A stretch of DNA of 7,296 nucleotides from positions 1 to 7,296 of the forward strand of contig DDTM01000120.1 in assembly GCA_002344075.1 (NCBI GenBank). The letters run 5' to 3'. The stretch is from Bacteroidetes bacterium UBA2364 (GTDB lineage: Bacteria; Bacteroidota; Rhodothermia; Rhodothermales; UBA2364). The notes under the pieces were generated by a model. That model ran no database searches. It was given only the letters and a program-made list of their open reading frames with translations, and was not told the DNA's origin. Below, piece after piece: positions 1 through 6,995 of the stretch (positions within the stretch are counted from its first letter, which is position 1; each line of letters begins with the position of its first letter). The position numbers and the translations under genes were made by a program.

Positions 1-2049
1 ATCGGTATCGAGCCACACGCGGTTCCCGATTTCGATGGGGGACTCAGGGACGATCATTTCTAGATCTCCCAATCCATTGGCTTTACCAAAATCACCGATT
101 GCATTTTGGTTATACAAAACATAGCCATTTGAACTTGCCCCATTGGTGGTGGACATCAGTTTGGTCCCGCCGGAGAAAATACTGGTAGTTGGGTTCATGT
201 TGGTGAGCATAACTTGGGCTTGTCCAAACAAAACGCCAATAGCGCCTTGGGAGGTTTCGGTATGGGTTGTGTTTTGGTTCTCTCCATTGAAAAACTCACC
301 GTTACCAGGACCTTGGCCATTCGCTGTTCCACCGGATAATGATTGCCCATTGGACGTAAAACTTCCATTGCTTTCCATTGTGAAGGTATTCGTCGAGCAA
401 TTAATTCCGGCAATAATCAAATCTCCTGCTACTTGTGCCGTTACCAGATCGCTATACCCGGGATTTCCTAAAAAACGATAATTCTGATGGCCATATTGGT
501 GGCCAAAACGGTCGGTAAAGGCCAGCATTATATCACCTCTGTCAGTAAAATCAATATCGGTCAGCATTGGCGAGGGACGGGCAATACCAAAGAAATCATA
601 GGCGCTCTTAGACCAAGGGTACCACCGATCCTGTCCTGTGTAGCTACTTCCACTATTGGGTGTACCGCGGTTGTAGTTTAGTTGATGGGTAATAATCGGC
701 GAGGATTGGAATGCCGCACTTGCTGTGGGTGTATCTAATTGGAATACATAAGCAAATAAATTGCTATTGCTATCATCGGTTACGTTCTCGCCAGTGGCAA
801 CCGCGCCTACATAAAGTTTATCCCGATAAAATTTGAGCGCAAAGGGCCTTAGCACGCCATTGGTTATGGTTACGCTGGGTAGCGAGTAGCTTGCAATATC
901 TGTGATATGCGTGGGGTTTTGTGGGTCATTTAAGGTTAAACGGTAGATTTTTCGATCATACAAGTTAGCCGAAAAAAGAAAGCGTCCGTCATCGCTGATG
1001 TCCAAATCTCCCAATCCAACTTTACCTACTTGGTCCATGGCCGCTGGGTCGCGGCTTGGCTGGGTTTTGTCTGCCAATAAACCGCGTTGGACATTGGTTC
1101 CCACTACTCCCAAACCCAGGGGTTGTCCGGTTAATGGGTCGTTTGATCCGAGATACGTGGCTTCGGCATTGGATACAATATTGAAAGAAGTGCCGGATCC
1201 GTATGCAGGGCAGCCAGAAGCGCATCGTGTAGGGGCAGCCGAAACCGTTGAAGGTGTGGACAATAATACATTGGTTGGGCTATCGAAGTCAAAAAAGTTG
1301 GACACAGTAAAGGAAGAAGACGTAGGAGAAAGGGCATAAATACCGCCGCTCCCCAGCGCTCCTAATCCTACATGTCTTTTGATAAAGGCAGAAGTGAATA
1401 CTTTCTCCGCCTGTTTGCTATAGGCCATTCCCCAGGTGGCACCCACGGTTGCACCATTCAGGCGTTGCGAGGGGGTAGTGGTACCTGTATTGTTGTATGG
1501 AAAGCCTACAATCCAGTCATCACTCTGCGAAGTCCCACTGAGTAAGGGGTTACCATTGGTGTGGACTGGAATTACGACGCTGGTAGTCGCAGCACCAGTA
1601 TTGTAATTGGCAGGATTATATACTCCGAAATTGACATTGGTACTGTTTCCATTGACGAACTGAACCGATGTTCCGTAGGTGGTCCCACTTAGGGAAGCAT
1701 AATCAACACCAGAGTTGACGCACCTTCCGGTGCTTGGTAAAACAAATTCTACCCGAACAGCGCCTGTACCGCATCCTGTCAGGCTGTAATTGGGCGCAGT
1801 ATTACCAGAAGTTGTGGTGGTACCACAAGAGGTTCCAGAGGGGCCATACGCCGTTACGGTTACACCCGATACCAACGGTTCATTGGTGCCACGGGTGCCA
1901 TTGCCGTCAAAGTCACGGAAAACCGCTCCCGTAACCTGAGCATGTGCTTCACTCAACCCTATGAAAATAAAAATCATAGAGCAAAGTAAAACCCGATAAG
2001 GTGACTGTATTGGGGCTTGACCGATAGGGCTGGGGGAAGTTAAATACAT
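1..2049 (-). CDS. Secreted SdrD B-like domain protein, partial (C-terminus beyond left edge)
   Basis: The reading frame is open without a stop for 683 codons from the ATG at 2049 to the left edge, so the 3' end is missing. Residues 1-37 look like a Sec signal peptide: an Arg at 19, a hydrophobic stretch VLLCSMIFIFIGL, and an AHA site with cleavage expected before Gln38. Residues about 38-142 match an SdrD B-like domain (VTGAVFRDFDGNGTRGTNEP, then GVTVTAYG), with the Asp/Asn-Gly calcium-loop style typical of that fold. The middle is Gly/Ser/Thr/Asn-rich and beta-like. A segment at about 344-372 (GLGDLDISDDGRFLFSANLY) resembles a beta-propeller blade. The last 12 residues, IEIGNRVWLDTD, are the start of a second SdrD B-like domain. 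Such proteins are cell-surface or secreted in Bacteroidota, often carrying a type IX secretion tail; that tail would lie outside the window. In-frame upstream ATGs at 2073 and 2085 are possible starts, but they give an unusually long region ahead of the hydrophobic core. It is transcribed divergently from the regulator; a functional link is not shown. Confidence 0.88.
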   Translation of the reverse strand, partial: MYLTSPSPIGQAPIQSPYRVLLCSMIFIFIGLSEAHAQVTGAVFRDFDGNGTRGTNEPLVSGVTVTAYGPSGTSCGTTTTSGNTAPNYSLTGCGTGAVRVEFVLPSTGRCVNSGVDYASLSGTTYGTSVQFVNGNSTNVNFGVYNPANYNTGAATTSVVIPVHTNGNPLLSGTSQSDDWIVGFPYNNTGTTTPSQRLNGATVGATWGMAYSKQAEKVFTSAFIKRHVGLGALGSGGIYALSPTSSSFTVSNFFDFDSPTNVLLSTPSTVSAAPTRCASGCPAYGSGTSFNIVSNAEATYLGSNDPLTGQPLGLGVVGTNVQRGLLADKTQPSRDPAAMDQVGKVGLGDLDISDDGRFLFSANLYDRKIYRLTLNDPQNPTHITDIASYSLPSVTITNGVLRPFALKFYRDKLYVGAVATGENVTDDSNSNLFAYVFQLDTPTASAAFQSSPIITHQLNYNRGTPNSGSSYTGQDRWYPWSKSAYDFFGIARPSPMLTDIDFTDRGDIMLAFTDRFGHQYGHQNYRFLGNPGYSDLVTAQVAGDLIIAGINCSTNTFTMESNGSFTSNGQSLSGGTANGQGPGNGEFFNGENQNTTHTETSQGAIGVLFGQAQVMLTNMNPTTSIFSGGTKLMSTTNGASSNGYVLYNQNAIGDFGKANGLGDLEMIVPESPIEIGNRVWLDTD

Positions 2050-2293
2050 AATACATTGTGCATGGTTAAACATGTTAGTGATCATGTACAAACGACATAC
2101 CCTACTGTATCGCACGGAGGCGATATTCAATGAAGTGGTATTTTTATTAAACGAAACGTAAATTTATTTTAAAAAAACAATTTAAAATTGAAAAATAGTC
2201 TGCTAAAAAACATTCCAAGGTTGCTCAAAGAAACAAAAATATTGTGCAGAAGTTTATTTCATCACCGCCATTTTTTGATCAAAGTCTGCCTGT
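2050..2293. promoter_or_regulatory. AT-rich divergent intergenic region
   Basis: This 244-base stretch separates two divergent genes and must hold the promoter of each, unless the true start of the minus-strand gene lies at 2073 or 2085. It is rich in A and T runs, especially 2140-2200. On the minus strand, positions 2241 to 2234 read TATTTTTG, an exact match to the Bacteroidota -7 element TAnnTTTG, but no matching -33 TTTG lies at the usual distance upstream. On the plus strand I found no convincing -7/-33 pair for the regulator, and no clear pair of LytTR-type direct repeats. That it is a promoter region is inferred from position, not from a strong motif. Confidence 0.45.
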
Positions 2294-3025
2294 ATGAACC
2301 GCCTTATAACTTGCGCTGTCTTAGACGACGAAGCGCCTGCACGTCATTTGTTGTGCCAATACATTGCCATGCTTCCGCACCAATTAGAACTCATTGGTTC
2401 ATTTGAAAGTTCTGAAATATTCCAGAAAGAACATAAATCTAAGGAGGTTGAGTTGCTTTTTTTAGATATTCAAATGCCTGGGTATGATGGTTTTGAGTTG
2501 TTAAACTATATCAATAAAAGGCCACAAGTGATTGTAATAACTGCTTATGATGAATATGCCCTAAAAGGCTATACATTTAATTTGGTAGATTATATTCTTA
2601 AACCAGCACCTTTTGAAAGGTTCGCACAAGCAGTAAATAAAGCTATTAAACTTATACGCTGGCAAACTAATTCTGATCAGGAAACAATTATAGACAATGA
2701 TTTTATATGGCTTAGGAGTGATAGAAAACTACATAAAATATATTTGAATGATATTGAATACATTGAGTCTTCTAAAGAGTTCTTGATCATACATTTAAGC
2801 AAGAGTAAGTTGATTATTCGTTTGTCATTTAATCAGTTGTTTAATTTGCTTTCTGAAGACAGGTTTATACAGATTCATAAGTCTTACGTGATTTCAATAG
2901 AAAAGATCAAATCCTTTAGCAAGACCGAAGTGGTGGTCTCCAAAAAGACCCTGCCCGTTGGCCAAAAGTTTAGAACGCGCTTTCTACATCTGTTAAAAAT
3001 AGCATCCGAAAGACAATTTTCTTAG
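2294..3025 (+). CDS. LytTR family DNA-binding response regulator
   Basis: The 243-residue protein has the length and order of a LytR/AlgR-type regulator. Residues about 4-120 are a receiver domain: the acidic pocket is Asp11-Asp12, the phospho-acceptor is Asp58 in LLFLDIQMPGYDGFELL, the switch residue is Thr83 in VIVITAYDEYALKGY, and the conserved Lys is Lys103 in VDYILKP. Residues about 135-236 are a LytTR DNA-binding domain, with the typical blocks IWLRSDRKLHKIYLNDIEYI, FIQIHKSYVIS and LPVGQKFRTRF. All catalytic receiver residues are present, so it should be phosphorylated by a histidine kinase, usually a LytS-like one. No kinase gene is visible in the window. In Firmicutes this class (AgrA, ComE) controls peptide pheromone and bacteriocin loci; here it precedes two GG-leader peptide genes on the same strand by 188 bases, so regulation of that operon is a reasonable inference. 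GC content is about 33% (about 30% over 2401-2880), clearly below the genes that follow. Confidence 0.95.
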   Translation: MNRLITCAVLDDEAPARHLLCQYIAMLPHQLELIGSFESSEIFQKEHKSKEVELLFLDIQMPGYDGFELLNYINKRPQVIVITAYDEYALKGYTFNLVDYILKPAPFERFAQAVNKAIKLIRWQTNSDQETIIDNDFIWLRSDRKLHKIYLNDIEYIESSKEFLIIHLSKSKLIIRLSFNQLFNLLSEDRFIQIHKSYVISIEKIKSFSKTEVVVSKKTLPVGQKFRTRFLHLLKIASERQFS

Positions 3026-3191
3026 TATGTGTGCTACCGTGACTTGTTGTTCTCATTGCATTTTATCCCTTCTTCGTTGCATAAAAAGACCTACTGATTG
3101 AAAGCCTGCTTTCGGGGGTAATCTCTTGGCCTTGTGTGGGTATCATAGGGGGCAAATACAGGAGATAGCCGAAAATCCGCAAGAGTAGGCA

Positions 3192-3208
3192 CAATTAATA
3201 ACCAATTA
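3192..3208. repeat. CAATTA direct repeat, 11-base period, before first peptide gene
   Basis: CAATTA occurs at 3192-3197 and again at 3203-3208, start to start 11 bases (about one helical turn), ending six bases before the ATG at 3214. It could be a protein-binding site or a chance product of A/T-rich leader sequence. The rest of the 188-base gap (3026-3213) shows no terminator with a T-run and no TAnnTTTG promoter element. This is weak evidence. Confidence 0.2.
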
Positions 3209-3213
3209 CAAAC

Positions 3214-3477
3214 ATGAAAAACAATACCCACAACCTCCAAGAGTTTGCGATTTCCGATGAACAAGCCCACGATGTAAAGGGCGGTCTTTTGGTTCAGTTT
3301 ACCGGAAAAGGGGTGCAATTGGATTGGAACCAAACTGGTAGCTTGCAATTTGGCATTGGAGATGCCATCAGGTTTTCCATTCAGGATATCCGGAATTTCC
3401 GTAACACGCTGAATTCAACCGGACTCTTTGGAAACAACAGCATTTTTAAAAACCTGTTCTCGCTGTTTAAGAAATAA
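3214..3477 (+). CDS. GG-leader secreted peptide precursor, copy A
   Basis: The 87-residue product begins with a 24-residue leader, charged and amphipathic, ending in a double glycine: LQEFAISDEQAHDVKGG, Gly23-Gly24. This matches the Bacteroidota style of GG leader (hydrophobic-x-x-[LI]S-x-[ED]-x-x-x-[VI]KGG), which is normally cut by a C39 peptidase domain of an ABC exporter as the peptide is secreted. The predicted core is 63 residues, has no cysteine, and ends with a cationic amphipathic-looking tail, IFKNLFSLFKK (77-87). Absence of Cys argues against lanthionine, sactipeptide or disulfide maturation, and no modification enzyme lies in the window. The core resembles the next gene's product: Gln at core position 4, Lys-Gly at 8-9 and Leu at 12 are shared. 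The ATG at 3214 is chosen because it places the leader at the N-terminus and is preceded by A-rich sequence usual for the phylum. The function (pheromone, bacteriocin or other) is not determined. Confidence 0.82.
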   Translation: MKNNTHNLQEFAISDEQAHDVKGGLLVQFTGKGVQLDWNQTGSLQFGIGDAIRFSIQDIRNFRNTLNSTGLFGNNSIFKNLFSLFKK

Positions 3478-3510
3478 GGTTTCTGCATTATTAATCTGTT
3501 ATGGTGTGGC

Positions 3511-3539
3511 AGCCCTTTGTCCCCTAAGGATAGAGGGCT
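3511..3539 (+). other. Strong RNA hairpin between the two peptide genes
   Basis: The transcript can form a 12-pair stem: arm AGCCCTTTGTCC (3511-3522) with arm GGATAGAGGGCT (3528-3539) and a 5-base loop CCTAA. Ten pairs are Watson-Crick and two are G-U, with no bulge. It is followed by only TT and then AGC, so it lacks the U-run of a classic intrinsic terminator. It sits 33 bases past the stop of peptide A and 23 bases before the ATG of peptide B. A role as an mRNA-stabilising, processing or partial-attenuation element, setting the ratio of peptide A to downstream products, is an inference from position and stem strength. Confidence 0.6.
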
Positions 3540-3562
3540 TTAGCATCTCAAACAACAAAATC

Positions 3563-3877
3563 ATGAACATCACTTCTTTTCAAAAAAATACCCTTTCTGA
3601 GACAGAAGCATACGAAATCAAAGGTGGTATTCACTTACAACTGGATCGGAAGGGTATTCATCTAAACCTAAGTGACCCCTCGAAATTTACCTACCGAGTG
3701 AAACCCCCTATTGGTTTTTTTATCCGGAACTGGGGTACTATTGGACCACACATGAAAGCCATTAGCGGAGTGATGTTGAAGGAGTTATTCCTGAACCCCT
3801 TTAAACTGCTTCGTTCGCACAAAGGCGAGATCAATTTAGGGTCGGTCTTGGGCAACTTATTCAACCCTCCTTCCTGA
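3563..3877 (+). CDS. GG-leader secreted peptide precursor, copy B
   Basis: The product is 104 residues from the ATG at 3563. The frame is open further upstream to 3428, but the internal start is chosen because it places a GG leader exactly at the N-terminus (SFQKNTLSETEAYEIKGG, Gly21-Gly22) and follows A-rich sequence; the longer form would start inside peptide A. The predicted core of 82 residues has no cysteine, is rich in Lys/Arg, and includes a cationic amphipathic stretch MLKELFLNPFKLLRSHKG (71-88). It is a paralogue of copy A: both cores carry Gln at position 4, Lys-Gly at 8-9, Val/Ile at 10, Leu at 12 and Asp/Asn at 13, and both have an Asn-Leu-Phe near the end. It lies 19 bases before the TonB-dependent receptor gene, so co-expression with the receptor is likely. 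Export by a C39-type ABC transporter is expected from the leader, but the transporter is not in the window. Confidence 0.82.
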   Translation: MNITSFQKNTLSETEAYEIKGGIHLQLDRKGIHLNLSDPSKFTYRVKPPIGFFIRNWGTIGPHMKAISGVMLKELFLNPFKLLRSHKGEINLGSVLGNLFNPPS

Positions 3878-3896
3878 TAATTAACCTTCTCCTGAA

Positions 3897-6095
3897 ATGA
3901 AACCTTTTTGGCTCACGGTGCTTTTGTTGTGGGGATATTCGTTTGCTCTTTTTGCACAAAATGTAAATGGCGTAGTGCTGGACGACGAAACTGGCCAAAG
4001 CATCCCCTTCGCGAACATCAGTTTAACATCTGGCCAGTTGATTACACAAGCCGACTCTCTGGGGCGCTTTTCCTTTACAGGGATGCCCGCCCAAATCGTG
4101 TGTAGTTTTCCAGGCTTTGAGCCTACAATTCTGAAGGTGTCGGATACCGGAAAGATCCTTCGCTGTGCATTAAGAAGTACCATTTGGTCTGTGGATATTA
4201 CCGGGGAAAAACATAAATTTGCCCTGCCTCTATCTACAAATACCCTTCACGTACGCGACCTTGTGGGTGCTCCTACTATTCTGGAAGCCGATATTTTTCG
4301 TTCCTTGCGTCTGATACCCGGTGTGAAACAATCCTCCGATTTTTCGAGCGGCCTCTACATTCGAGGTGGAAGCCCAGACCAAACGCTGATTCTCTTAGAC
4401 GGAGCGACAGTGTTCAATCCTAGTCATTTTTTTGGTTTTTTTTCCGCTTTCAACCCCGAAGCCATTTCAGCCGTGACCTTACATAAAGGAAGTGCTCCTG
4501 CGTCTTTGGGTGGGCGTATGGGAAGCGTCTTGTCTATAGAAAGCAAAGAAGGGGGAAAGTCAGAAACCTCCGTTTCTTTGGGGTTGCTCAGTTTTAAAGG
4601 AAGTACTACGGGAAAATATAACCGCCTCCATTGGATGATTGGGGGGAGGGTCTCCACCCTTAATCCGGTTTTAAATCTGTTGAGCGATTTTAATACTGAT
4701 ATACCGGAAAAATTGGGCTTCAGGGACCTGAATATGCGCCTAAAGTTGGCTATTAGCCCAAGAACCTCTTTACACTTCACGCATTTTACCAGCGAAGACG
4801 CACTGAATATGTCGCTGCTAAATGGACTGGGTTTAGATCTTTGGTACAAAAATGCCCTTCAGGTGGCCGAAGCCCGAACCGTATATCAAAAAGGAAAACT
4901 TATACGCCTCCGACTCATGCAATCGAAGTATCATGGAAAGCCCGTAGGTACATTGGGGGATACCGGTGCAAAGCGAGACAGCCGCGTACATGAAGCAGGT
5001 GCAGAACTGAGCTGGACGTGGGAGCAACCAAATGCCGCTTGGGAGGCAGGCCTTAAAACAACCCAAACCGATATGGTTTGGCGAGATTGGTTTGCCGGAA
5101 TAGATGCCGAGCTACTGAATCACTCTGGAAGGCATCTCTTGGGGTACCTACAGCGAAACAGAAATTTTCCATACGGCTTGGGGGTGCAATGGGGCATCCG
5201 AACAACAAGAACAGCCGATCGTAATTTCTATTCCGAGCCACGTTTGGTCATCCAAAAAGTACAAGGAGCATGGCAGCACGAAGTTGCTTACAACCACTCA
5301 CACCAATGGTTGGCATTGGTGTCTAATGAAGCATTCTCTGGCTTTGATGCATGGTTGCTACTTCCAGAAAACAGACCTCCTTCTACCACCCAACAATTTT
5401 CCATCGGTACAAAATACCGGCCCGACAAACAATTGGAGCTTCAGTTCGATGCTTATTATCGAAAGATGGCCCGAATATTTACCTTAGACCCATTCTTGGC
5501 CGATTTAGGCAATAAACCATATGCCGAGTTGCTGGTTTGGGGTGAAGGAGAAGCCAAGGGCTTGGAAATTCAGGGGCGTGCTAAAGCTAATGAACGGCTG
5601 CAATGGAATGCTACCTATGTTTTAAGCCAAACAACCAGGCGTTTTGATGCCCTGAATGACGGACTACCCTTTCAGCCACGGTATAACCGATTGCATGATT
5701 TTACCGTTAATGCGAACTTTGACCTGAGTAAAAAATGGCAAATTGGAGCCTTTTTTACATGGGCCAGTGGCCAGCCCTATACCCGGCCAACGGGTTATGC
5801 CCAATTGCCTAACCCCTTCGGGACTACTTTTAATAACATCGGTGGGACCGTCTGGTTTTCTCCTGCGCTTAACAATGCCGCATTACCTGCTTATCATCGG
5901 CTGGACTTAAATATCTCAAAAACGGGCCTGTCCAGGTGGGGGTTCTCAAAAAAATGGACCTGTAGTTTGTTTAATGTATATAATAACCGAAATATATGGT
6001 ATTATACATATGATATTCAAAAAACAGGCCCTGAAAGAGTGTCTATACGTCAACTTCCTTTTATTCCTAATCTGTCGTTCCATGCGATTTTTTGA
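3897..6095 (+). CDS. TonB-dependent outer-membrane receptor with N-terminal carboxypeptidase-regulatory-like domain
   Basis: The 732-residue protein has a signal peptide (residues 1-20, cleavage expected at FALFA-QN). A carboxypeptidase-regulatory-like beta-sandwich follows at about 22-95 (VNGVVLDDETGQSIPFANIS, then DSLGRFSF). The short segment SVDITGE at 98-104 sits where Bacteroidota receptors usually have a TonB box. The plug domain is at about 120-217, with the hallmark YIRGGSPDQTLILLDG (154-169) and LGGRMGSVLSIESK (204-217). The rest, about 220-732, is the beta-barrel, ending in the aromatic-terminated LSFHAIF expected for BAM-assembled porins. The length fits the family that is commonly paired with DUF4249 proteins. 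Such receptors take up ligands across the outer membrane using TonB/ExbBD energy. The ligand cannot be read from the sequence; the two GG-leader peptides immediately upstream make a peptide, possibly the locus's own product, an attractive candidate. GC content is about 47% in sampled lines. Confidence 0.93.
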   Translation: MKPFWLTVLLLWGYSFALFAQNVNGVVLDDETGQSIPFANISLTSGQLITQADSLGRFSFTGMPAQIVCSFPGFEPTILKVSDTGKILRCALRSTIWSVDITGEKHKFALPLSTNTLHVRDLVGAPTILEADIFRSLRLIPGVKQSSDFSSGLYIRGGSPDQTLILLDGATVFNPSHFFGFFSAFNPEAISAVTLHKGSAPASLGGRMGSVLSIESKEGGKSETSVSLGLLSFKGSTTGKYNRLHWMIGGRVSTLNPVLNLLSDFNTDIPEKLGFRDLNMRLKLAISPRTSLHFTHFTSEDALNMSLLNGLGLDLWYKNALQVAEARTVYQKGKLIRLRLMQSKYHGKPVGTLGDTGAKRDSRVHEAGAELSWTWEQPNAAWEAGLKTTQTDMVWRDWFAGIDAELLNHSGRHLLGYLQRNRNFPYGLGVQWGIRTTRTADRNFYSEPRLVIQKVQGAWQHEVAYNHSHQWLALVSNEAFSGFDAWLLLPENRPPSTTQQFSIGTKYRPDKQLELQFDAYYRKMARIFTLDPFLADLGNKPYAELLVWGEGEAKGLEIQGRAKANERLQWNATYVLSQTTRRFDALNDGLPFQPRYNRLHDFTVNANFDLSKKWQIGAFFTWASGQPYTRPTGYAQLPNPFGTTFNNIGGTVWFSPALNNAALPAYHRLDLNISKTGLSRWGFSKKWTCSLFNVYNNRNIWYYTYDIQKTGPERVSIRQLPFIPNLSFHAIF

Positions 6096-6984
6096 TACTA
6101 TTCTTCTTTGGTGTTTGATGTTGGGCTTTACAGTCGTTTTGGGATGTGACTTCACCGCTCCATCTGAGACACGTCTGCCCCTTGTTGAAGCCTATTTACA
6201 GGCAGAAGCACCATTTCCACCAGTATCGGTGAGGGAGACCTTGTTTGTCCATGAGGCCGCTTTCCCCGCTACCTATGTTCCTCCAAAAGCCCAAGTCAAG
6301 ATCTACTTGTTAGATAAAAACGGTCAGATTGAAGAAACCATCCTTTATGCCCTGTCGTCCGAGGCGCCGGATTCGTATCTTCCCATAGACAGCCTTAAAA
6401 CTGTGCTACCAAGCAGGCAATACCGTATTGAAGTAAGATTATTGGAGCAAGACAAAATGATAACGGGAGAAACCATCGTTCCGGATGCTTTAAGACTCGT
6501 CAATACCAATGGAAAAACGTTTCGGTACGAACAATCGCCTTCTTATCAAGCCACCATTAGCCCATGTAAAAAAGAACAAGAGACGAAGTGCCACTACATT
6601 TTTTCGGCAGAAAGCTTAGATGCGCGAAAAGATACGGTTGTCCCCTTTTGGAAGCCCGGAAGCAACCCTTTTAACCTAGATGAAACACCCCATGTCTATT
6701 CTTCTCCACTCTTTAATGAAGACAATTATGAGAAAGATGCCTCTGGTAATACCGTCATTAACATGCTCTGGATTTCCATTACCCATTTTGGCAGGACAAG
6801 GGTCAATTTGCACAACATAGATCAAAATATGGTAGATTTTTATCGCTCACAATCCCAGCAGCAACAGCAATTTGGGCGTTTTGGACCAGGGGAGATGCCC
6901 AATGCCATTACCCACCTGGTGGGTGGTGTAGGGGTTTTTGGAAGCTATAGCACATTGACAAATGTTATTGAGGTTCATCCATAA
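6082..6984 (+). CDS. DUF4249-like outer-membrane lipoprotein
   Basis: Starting at the ATG at 6082, the product is 300 residues with a lipoprotein signal peptide: MRFF, a hydrophobic stretch, then VVLGC with lipidated Cys22. The frame is open further upstream within the receptor gene, but only this start puts a signal peptide at the N-terminus. The pattern after Cys22 (short linker, PLVEAYLQAEAP, VSVRETLFV, AQVKIYLLDKNGQIEE, then YRIEVRL, and a glycine-rich end VGGVGVFGSYST) fits the DUF4249 family, beta-rich lipoproteins encoded directly after carboxypeptidase-regulatory-domain TonB receptors in Bacteroidota. A role as an accessory surface subunit of the receptor, analogous to SusD with SusC, is inferred. 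The gene overlaps the receptor gene by 14 bases in another frame, suggesting translational coupling. A Gln-rich run QSQQQQQ lies at 257-263. The family assignment is made by eye from pattern and context. Confidence 0.8.
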   Translation: MRFFDTILLWCLMLGFTVVLGCDFTAPSETRLPLVEAYLQAEAPFPPVSVRETLFVHEAAFPATYVPPKAQVKIYLLDKNGQIEETILYALSSEAPDSYLPIDSLKTVLPSRQYRIEVRLLEQDKMITGETIVPDALRLVNTNGKTFRYEQSPSYQATISPCKKEQETKCHYIFSAESLDARKDTVVPFWKPGSNPFNLDETPHVYSSPLFNEDNYEKDASGNTVINMLWISITHFGRTRVNLHNIDQNMVDFYRSQSQQQQQFGRFGPGEMPNAITHLVGGVGVFGSYSTLTNVIEVHP

Positions 6985-6995
6985 TATATTAGGTT

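Noticed and set aside
143..1934. Plus-strand open frames of 64-113 codons opposite the SdrD B-like protein
   Set aside because: They lie antisense to one continuous 683-codon frame with a signal peptide and domain motifs.
2234..2241. Minus-strand TATTTTTG as a Bacteroidota -7 promoter element for the surface protein
   Set aside because: It matches TAnnTTTG exactly, but there is no -33 TTTG at normal spacing and it would give an RNA leader of about 180 bases; in A/T-rich sequence a chance match is likely.
3100..3113. Small hairpin GAAAG-CCTG-CTTTC after the regulator as a terminator
   Set aside because: The stem is only five pairs and is followed by G residues, not a U-run.
3026..3213. LytTR-type paired direct repeats upstream of the peptide operon
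   Set aside because: I looked for two nine-base sites about 12 bases apart resembling the LytTR consensus and found only a poor single match near 3036, which is not enough to call an operator.
3428..3562. A 45-codon N-terminal extension of peptide B beginning inside peptide A
   Set aside because: It would bury the GG leader in the middle of the protein and overlap peptide A; the start at 3563 gives a canonical leader.
4424..5241. Minus-strand open frames of 62-141 codons inside the receptor gene
   Set aside because: They are antisense to a clear TonB-dependent receptor and show no recognisable domain, so they are shadows of its coding frame.
5974..6081. A 36-codon N-terminal extension of the DUF4249-like lipoprotein within the receptor gene
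   Set aside because: It would place the lipobox Cys at residue 58, too deep for a lipoprotein signal peptide; the start at 6082 puts it at 22.
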